A stretch of DNA of 22,659 nucleotides, taken from the NCBI GenBank assembly GCA_964550025.1, contig CAZJYI010000168.1, positions 1-22,659 on the forward strand, read 5' to 3'. The translations under genes were made by a program, and so were the position numbers. The notes beneath the pieces were generated by a model. It was not told where the DNA came from and made no database searches. It worked only from the letters and a program-made list of their open reading frames with translations. Positions 7,137 to 16,100 of the stretch are shown here, in pieces (positions within the stretch are counted from its first letter, which is position 1; the number at the start of each line of letters is the position of its first letter). Source of the stretch: CAZJYI01 sp964550025. GTDB taxonomy: Bacteria > Verrucomicrobiota > Kiritimatiellia > UBA8416 > CAYOBW01.

Positions 7137-10100
7137 ATGCGTGACACCAGATCTCTTTGCGAGTTCGGCGGGATGCGTCGGGGGCTGGGGGTGCTGGCCT
7201 GTGCGGCCGTGTTGTCGTTTGCCGGTTCTGCCGGGGCGGACACTTCCCTGCTGTCGAACGTGCCGGAGGCGATCAACTACGAGGTCATCTACGAGCTGGA
7301 GATTCCCAACTCGGCCAACTGGAACGCCAACCCCATCCCGTACACGATCGACAACGCCGCCAGCACTGCCGACGGTTCCTTCCCGCGCGTGGCCTACTAC
7401 CTGGAGTTGATGACGGGCACGGCGACGCAATGGGTCTATGTGTCAATGGACACCTTCACTACGGACGCTTCTCTACTGGGCGTTCCCAAAACCGGTTCGG
7501 GCGCGTATTTCCATCACGGGATTACCGGCCCGATCACCAACGCCAACATCCTCTCCAACTCCGGCAGCATCACCAGCGGTACCGGTATCGACACGATCAA
7601 CATCGAGTTCTGGCCGAGCAACTACGGGGGTGGGAACGACTACGGCGTGCCGGGGGCGAACGGCGGCACGAACGCCTTGACGTGGGCCAACACCAACTAC
7701 CTCGGCACCGTCTCCACCGGGCTGGTGGACAACGCGATGCTCTCCAACCTGCTCCCGGGCACCACGTACCATTACCGTTTCTACGGCACGAACAGCTTGA
7801 CGACGAACCACGGCTGGTCGGGCGATGCGAGTTTCACGACCCTGTCCATGGGCGAGTGGAACGGGTCGGCTGACGGCGTGTGGGGCAATGCGGACAACTG
7901 GACCGGCAACAACGTGCCCGACAGCCCGGGCGAATCCGCGCGCTTCGCGGGCGCCGGGGCGGGCAACGTAGACCTCAACGGCGGCAGCTACACGGTTGAG
8001 AGCATCGGTCTTGCGGGCGGTGACTACGTACTGATGAACTCCGGCGGCGCGGCGACGCTGACGGCGGGGGCTCTCACCAATTCCGCCGGCGCCAACACAC
8101 TCTCGGCGAACGTGGCCGTGACCGGCACGGCGGGAGTTTCGGGTGGCACGTTGACTCTCGACCCGGCAGATGCGTTCAGCGCCGGCGGCGTCACCCTGAG
8201 CGGCGGTGCGCTCGTGATAGAGGGCGACCCGCCGGTGGCCGGTACGCGAATGAATGTGCTCACCCACCGGGGGTACAACATCAACAGCGATGCGCTGCAC
8301 AACCTCCACAACAACGGCGGACTCATGGCCACGACGCCGTACGGAACGACGACGCTGACGGACGGCCCCGCCGGTCGGGGACTGGACTTCAACAACGACG
8401 CCGACTTCCTGGATACCGGGGCCATCAGCCGGACCGACAACTACATGAACCTGTTCGTCGGCTACTTCGTTCCGCGAGAGACCGGCACGCACGATTTCCG
8501 CATCGAGCAGGACGACGACGTGACGAGCATGTGGCTGGACCTGGACGCCGACGGCCTGTTCGAAGCGCCCGGGGGGTACGACACGGGTGAGAACCTCCGC
8601 GGCACGGGCAACGACTGGGGCACCAAGACCGTCACCCTGACGAACGGCGTGCGCTACCTGTTCGCGGTGACGCATCGCGAAGGCGGCGGTGGTTCGGGGG
8701 TTGACGTCAATATCCGGACCCCGTCGATGGCCGCCGAGGCGACGGTCAAACCGAGCGATCCCGCACAGGACGGCTTGTGGCAGGTGATCGCGTTCGGCAA
8801 CGTGGACGCCTCTCATCTCCCGATCACGGTCACGGCGAGCTCGACCCTCCGGTCGGCCGGCGGCCAGGGGGGACTCACGCTTGGTGATGTCGCCCTGAGC
8901 AACGGGACCCTGACGGCGACAACGTCCGACCCGGTCGCAACGCTCGCGCTCAACAACGTCCATGGGAGCGGGGGGCTGTCGGTCAGGGGCAACAACCTGG
9001 CGCTGGCAACGGCCTCGTCCGTGGGAACGCTGCTTGCCGGGAACGGGGGATCGGTGACGGGCGCGACGATCACGGGCACCACGCTGTACGACCTCGAGCC
9101 CGTGCTCACCGTTCACAACTCCCTGGCCGGCGATGCCGAGCTGCATGCCGGGGACGACGACAACAACGACGGGGTCATCACGCTCCTGGGGACCAACACC
9201 TACACGGGGTTGACGCGGATCAACCGCGCGGTTCTGCGGGCGGACGACGGGGTGGGGCTGCCGACGGGGAGCCGGTTGGTATTCTACCAGAACAACCGCG
9301 ATCAGACGTGCATCCTGGAAACAAAGGGTGCGTTCACGCGCGACATCGGCATGGGCGCCGGCGAGGTATACTGGGAAAACCGCGGCGGGGGCGGCGGGTT
9401 CGCGGCCAGGGGCGGCGACCTGACGATCGAACTTGAAGGCGGCGCTTTCCTGATGTGGCCCGACGCCAGGCGGGGATTCAACAGCGTCGACTCGCTGCAG
9501 TTCGGATCGCGCAGCGCCGATGGGATGGTGGAGGTGAAGAACGACATCATGCTGGACGGCAGTAACCGCCGCATCCAGACCATCGACAACCGCGACACGA
9601 AAACCGACGTTGTCCGGTTTTCGGGTGAGATCTTCAGCGGCAACAGCATCAACTGGCTCCGTCTGCACGAGAGCTCGGGCAACCAGTTCAACCCGGGCGA
9701 CAACTTCTACAGCACGCTGATGGAGTTTACCGGCACGAATACGTACGCGCACCAGACCGTGGTCGAGGAATGCACGCTGTACGCGGTCGACGGCGTCGGG
9801 CTGCCCACGGACAGCCTGCTGCGGTTCGACGGCAACAGTGACCAGCGGCACGCCGTCCTGATGTCCAGCGGCAGCCTGAACCGCGACATCGGTCAGGGCG
9901 ACGGCGAGGTCTACTGGAGCGCCCGGGGCGGCTTCGCCGCGCGGGGCGGGGCTTTTGTCGTGACGCTCGAGGGCGGCGCCCGGCTCGACTGGGGCAGCAC
10001 GAACACGGGGTTCAACCACCAGCGGCTGCAGCTCGGTTCGATCCACGCGGACGACGTTGTCGAGATCACGAACGATATCGATCTGGACGATTCGGAGCGG

Positions 10101-13100
10101 CACATCCACGTGTGGAACAACACCGACACCCCGGCCGACGTGGCGGTACTCTCGGGGGACATCACCGGCGGCGATACCAATACGTGGCTGCGCAAGTGGG
10201 AGACCGGTGTTCTTTGGCTGCGGGGCGCCAACAGCTATTCCCATCGGACGTTCCTGGACGAGGGCGTGATCCGCATCGACAGCACCAACAACCTCTCGCC
10301 CAACACCTGCTTCGTCTTCGATCAGAACATCCGCACGGAGCCCTGCGTGCTCGAGGCGAAAGGGAGCATCACGCACTGGAACATCGGACCGATCACGGAG
10401 CCCGGCGCGTTCAGTTGGGACTACCTGCACGGCGGTTTTGCCGCCTACGGCGGGCCGCTGACCGTGAATCTGGAGAACGGTGTGCAGATGGATGCCGCGG
10501 ACGTGAACACGGGGTTCGACGGGCACGCGCTGATGCTGGGTTCATGGACGGCCGACGACGTGGTGGATTTTCAGAACGATATCGTACTGAACAACACGGC
10601 GCACCGTTTCCAGGCGTTCGACAACCCGGACAGCGCCACCGACCGCACGGTCTACTCGGGGGACATCACGTACAGCGGCTGGGGCGACGTGGAGGTGGGG
10701 GGCGACGGGACACTGGAGATGCCGGGCGCGACGGTCATTCGCAATACGCGCGTGTACGAGACTGCCACGCTGGCTTTCAACGGCGCGCACACGGGGCTCA
10801 ACGAGATCTTCACCCAGGGCTACCAGTCGGGCGGGCTCGGCGGTACGGGCACGGTGACGGTGGCCTATCGTTTCGATATCAGGGAGCTGGGGCGGCTGGC
10901 GCCCGGCTGCCGCGGCGCGGGCGCCCTGGCGGTGACGGTTCATGGCGGAAACGGCTTCAGGATGTACGACCGGTCGGTCTACGAATGGGAGTTGGGCCCG
11001 GGCGGCGGCGACACGGTGGCCGTGACGGGCAACCTGGAGCTGCGGGACGGGTGGACGGTGAAGCTTCTGGGCGACGGTGGCATGCCGACCGCGTCGGGCG
11101 AATACACCCTTTTCACCTACACGGCCAACATGGCGACCTACGCCGACCCGTTGATCGACACGAGTGCGATGCCCGCGGAGTGGGACGCAAGCGGCGCACG
11201 CGTCGTGCACGACGCCGTCAACAAGCGCGTGTACCTCACGGGGCTCTTCTCCACGATGGACATTGCCAATGCCGCGCCGAGCGACCTGACGTCGACCTCG
11301 GCGCAACTGAACGGGCTGTTTTCCAGCTCGGGGCAGGTGACCGACGTCTGGGCTTACTGGGGCGAGACCGACGGCGGCGCGGACGCCGGTGCGTGGAGCA
11401 ATGCCGCGAAGGTGGGGACCTTTACGAACGCCATCGACATCGGCGTCAGCCATGCCGTCGCGGGTCTCGAGACCAATGCGCAGTACTACTACACCTTCCG
11501 CGCCACGAACGCCGCGGTCGACCTGTGGGCCTCGCCGTCGGAGAGCTTCAACGCGCTCGGTCCGCCGGTGGTCGACAACGGCGGCGCGACGGATATCGCG
11601 GTTGGGGCGGCCGTCCTGCGCGGCAGCTTCGGCGACCACAATCGCGGCACGGTAGTCCTGTGCTGGGGGCGGACGGACGCGGGGACCGGCAGCGTTCTGG
11701 ACTGGGAGCACGCCGAGAACATCGGCGTTCAGAGCGCGGAGACCTTTGCCGCCGGCATTTCCGGTGCGTATTACCCGCTCACGTACTACTACCGGTGTTT
11801 TGCGACCAACGCCTACGGCTACGACTGGGGCGAACCGGTCGTGGCGTTCACGATGGACATCAAGCCGCACGTGCACCCGAATGCGCCGACCGGAGCGATC
11901 GGGTACTGGTCGTTCGACGATGCGTCCGACGTGGGGCGCGACGACTCCGGAAACGGGAACCACGGCAGGCAGGTCGGGGATGCGGCTCACGGTTCCGCTG
12001 GTATCTCCAAAGGGGCCCTGACGCTGGACGGCAGCGGCGATTTTCTGAATTGCGGTGCGGGCATTGCGGTCGACCGGCGCGATTTCTCGCTGAGCTTCTG
12101 GACCCGGCGTGACGGGACGGGAGAGGACTACGTCATCGGGCACACCTCCATCGGCGGGAACAACAACCAGTTGCACGTGGGCTTCAGGAATGCCACGACC
12201 TTCACATTCGCGTTCTGGGGCGACGACCAGAACTACAACAACGCGGGTGTGGTCGGCGACACGGCCAACTATCATCACTGGGTGTGTACGTTCGACGCGG
12301 CCACGCGTCAGCAGTCCATCTACCTGGACGGCGCCACCACGCCGGTCTCGACACGGACGGCGAACAGCCCTCTTCTCGGCAGCGGCGATTTCTACATCGG
12401 CACCAGGCTCGGCGACCCCGCCGTGAACCCCTGTTTCGACGGGCTCATCGACGAAGTCTACGTCTATGACCGGGTGTTGAGCGGCGATGACGCCGCCATG
12501 CTCCACGCGGCCACGGCGGCGGTGCAGGTCGTCTCCGTGGCCAACGCCCAATCAACGCAACGCAGGCTGGACAGCGCGAAGATCAACGGCACGATCAGCA
12601 TCACCAATGCCGTCTATGACGTTTGGGCCTACTGGGGACCGGCGGACGGGCAGACCAACGCCGCCGCCTGGGCGTCAAGCGTCCGCCTCGGGAGCTACAC
12701 GAACGTCGTGGCCACGGACGTCAGCCACACGATCGGGGGGCTGACTCCCGCCTCGACGGGGTTCTACACGTTCCGCCTCTCCAACGCGGTCGACAGCGTG
12801 TGGGCCATGCCCTCGACGAACTTCCCCGCCGTCGCCGTGCCGATGGTCGACAACGACGGCGGCGCGCTCGTTGACGTCGGTCGGGCGACGCTGCGCGGCA
12901 CGCTGACGGCCGGCCACGTTGCCGACGTGACCGTGTACTGGGGGCGGTCCGACGGCGGGATGGACCCGGGAAGCTGGGACAGCGCCGTACAGCTCGACGA
13001 CACGCTTCAGGGCGCGTTCGCGACCGGCGTCGCGATCGGCTACGGGTTTCCTTATTATTACCGGTGCTACGCGACCAATGCGGCGGGCAGTGACTGGGCC

Positions 13101-16100
13101 GACGATACGGCTGTCGTCGTGCCCGTTCCTCCGCGTGACTATTTCCATGCCGGTTTGATCGGCGGGCACCAGGCGGGCAACCCCGACATGGGACCGAACG
13201 GGGGCAACCTGGGCGTTGTTCTCGGACCGTACGGGGGACGCAGCTCCGCCGAGCACTGGAACGACGTGATTGGAAACGGGAACAGCACGCTGATCTACAC
13301 GGGCGAAATCTACCTCGGTGGCGGACCGTGCACCTTTGTCGAGAGTATCGACGACAGGGCGCGCCTGGTTATCGACGGCGTGACCTTGTTCGACAACGGG
13401 GCCTGGAACGACACGACGCACGGCACGATCACGCGTCCCGCCGGCTGGTACGACTTCGACCTGCGTTTCAGCCACGGCGGTGGGGGCTACGGCCCGACGC
13501 AGCAGGACGGCTGGGACGCGAGCTTCGGGTTCGGCATGGACACCCAGGGACGCGACGTGCAGACATCATCGCACTTCGTGTTCCCCGAGGACCCCGGCGA
13601 TGCGAGCCTTTTCCGTCACTACGACCCGGGCACGGCCGGGACGATCGTGGAGCCGGTGTTGATCAACGACACGGTTTCGGACCTGACCACCACGTCGGCG
13701 ACGCTCAACGCGACGCTCCAGGCGACGGGCTGGGTGTTCGACGTCTGGGTACACTGGGGAATGAGCGACGGCGGGACGAATGCCGGCGCCTGGGACCATC
13801 ACGCGCCGGTGGGAGCGTACACCAACCACGACGGGGCGATCGACCATGCGCTGTTGGGGCTGGCGGACCAGGCGGACTACTTCTACACCTTCCAGGCCAC
13901 AAATGCGCAGACGAACGTGTGGGCGTTTCCGAGCACGCCGTTCCAGACGCTCGGCGGTGCCGTGGCGGTCAGCAATCGGGCACCCGATGTGGGCCAGGAT
14001 TGGGCCGCGTTGAACGGCGAGCTGGTCGCGGGGGGCAGCGCGGACGCCACGATCTACTGGGGGCTTGCGGATGGCGGCCAGAGCCATACGGCGTGGGCCA
14101 ACACGAACCACGTGGGAACGGTCCTCGTGGGAGGATTCTCCAACGTCGTTGCCGTGCTTGCCGGCGGCACGTACCACTATCGCTGCTACGTCTCGAACGC
14201 ATTCGGCCAGGGCTGGGCGCCGGCCAGCACGACGTTCACGGCATTGCAGGCCGAAGTGTCGCTCGCCATGGCGGTCCGGCGCGAAGACCTGGCGTTCGAC
14301 CCGCTCGCCATCGGCGGCTGCGAATTGTGGCTGGCCGGTGAGGACATCGACGGGGACGGCGACATGGGCGACAATCCGACCAACGGCGCTCCGGTCGACA
14401 CCTGGGCCGACAAGTCGGGCTACGGCCGCGACGCCACCCGCGAAGGCGTTGACCGGACGGCCTACAACGCGAACGGCCCCAACGGGCGGGCGGTGGTGAC
14501 GTTCGAGGACGACTATCTCTCCACGGCGCACAACTTCGACAACCTGCTGGACTACACGGTTGTCACGGTTGCCCGGTACACGGGCGGCGACAACCAGCGG
14601 GTCATCAGTTCCGCCAGCCGCAACTGGCTGTTCGGGTTCCACAACAACGGGGACGAGAGATGGCATCCGTCCGTCTGGGTCATCAACCAGGGGACGGCCA
14701 ACACGAACTGGCACATCCACGCGGGGCACATCAACAGCGATCCCGATCCCAAGGCCAGTTTCTGGAAGGACGGGGTCCGGTTGCTGACCGACAACACGGC
14801 TTCGGGCGCCAACAACTACATGATCGGCCGCCTCGGGTTGGGCGGGTACAGGAACAACAACGAGGAGTCCAGGTGCGAGATTGCCGAGGTCCTCATCTAC
14901 AACCGTGTGCTGAGCGACGCGGAGCTGGACCGGATCGGATTCCACCTCAGTTGGAAGTACGGGCTCAATATGCCGTACGGCGATTCCTACCCCGTCGCCG
15001 TTACCGAAACGCGGGGGTCGTTCGAGGTGACGGCCACGCTGAGCGCCGCGGCCATCTCGAACGTCACCGTCAACTTCGATTTCCGCACAAATGCGCTGGG
15101 GTACGTCGAAGGCATTCGCGGTTCGGTGTTCCTGACGAACGTTTTGAGCAACACCGCCCTCGACCTGGACAACGCGAGTTACGCGCTGTCAGACTCGCGT
15201 GTCTTCACCGGGAACAAGGCCAACACGGTTCTCGCGATGACCGAGGCGCCTGAGCACAACGTCATCGCTACGGGGGAAATCCGGAACTTCGACAACTTCC
15301 CGTCGTTCGACGGCAACGCCGAGCATTTCGCCACGGTTTTCAGCGGCACGGTCATTCCGCGCATGACCGGGCGCCATGCCTTTCGCGGTCAGTGCGACGA
15401 CCTGGCGTGGATGTACATCGACATGGCGGGCGAGGGCGTGTGGGACAACAGCGACCGGGTCTTCAGCGGTAACAGCTCGGGCAGCAAGGAGCTCGTCCGG
15501 GGGCAGCCGTACAACTTCATCTTCATGCACCGGGAGGGTACCGCCGGCCAGAACATCAACTGGTACGTGACCGAGCCCGGCGGCGGCGAAGAGCGCGTCA
15601 GCACCACGGGGCAGGCCGGGCTGTGGAACCACGCGCTGCCGGCGGCAACCGCCGGCAAGGACTACACGGTCTCGGCCGCGGGCGTCGTGATTCCCGCCGG
15701 CAGCCTTTCGACGAACATCACGCTGACGCCGGTGGACGACCTCGACCAGGAGGACGACGAAGCCGTTGCCGTTGGCATTGCCTCGCTCGTGAACGCTACC
15801 AACGGTTACCCGGACGTCGTGTCGGATGTGCTGAGCAGCCGTGATCCGAAGGTGACCCACGGCGACGGCGCCACGGGCATCAGCGGGTGGGCGGCGACGC
15901 TCAACGGCGTGCTCGCCATGGGCGACGCCGCGGCGGTCACGCTCTACTGGGGCAAGGCCGACGGCGGCACGAATCACGCGTCGTGGGGCGCGACCATCTC
16001 GGTGGGCGTGGTCAGCGAGGACATGCCGTTCCCGAGAGACGCTACGGGGCTTTCCGCGGGTGAGGTCTACTTCTTCCGCTGCTACGCCACGAACAGCAGC

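Noticed and set aside
7473..10526. 1,017-codon minus-strand open frame inside the giant gene
   Set aside because: No domains or ribosome binding site. It mirrors the coding strand, and the duplicated block produces the same shadow at 19598-22486, as expected from codon bias and not from a gene.
10542..12551. 669-codon minus-strand frame and a 666-codon alternate plus frame (10112-12112)
   Set aside because: Both overlap recognisable Fn3-like and LamG coding sequence and have Arg/Gly-rich composition typical of off-frame translation.
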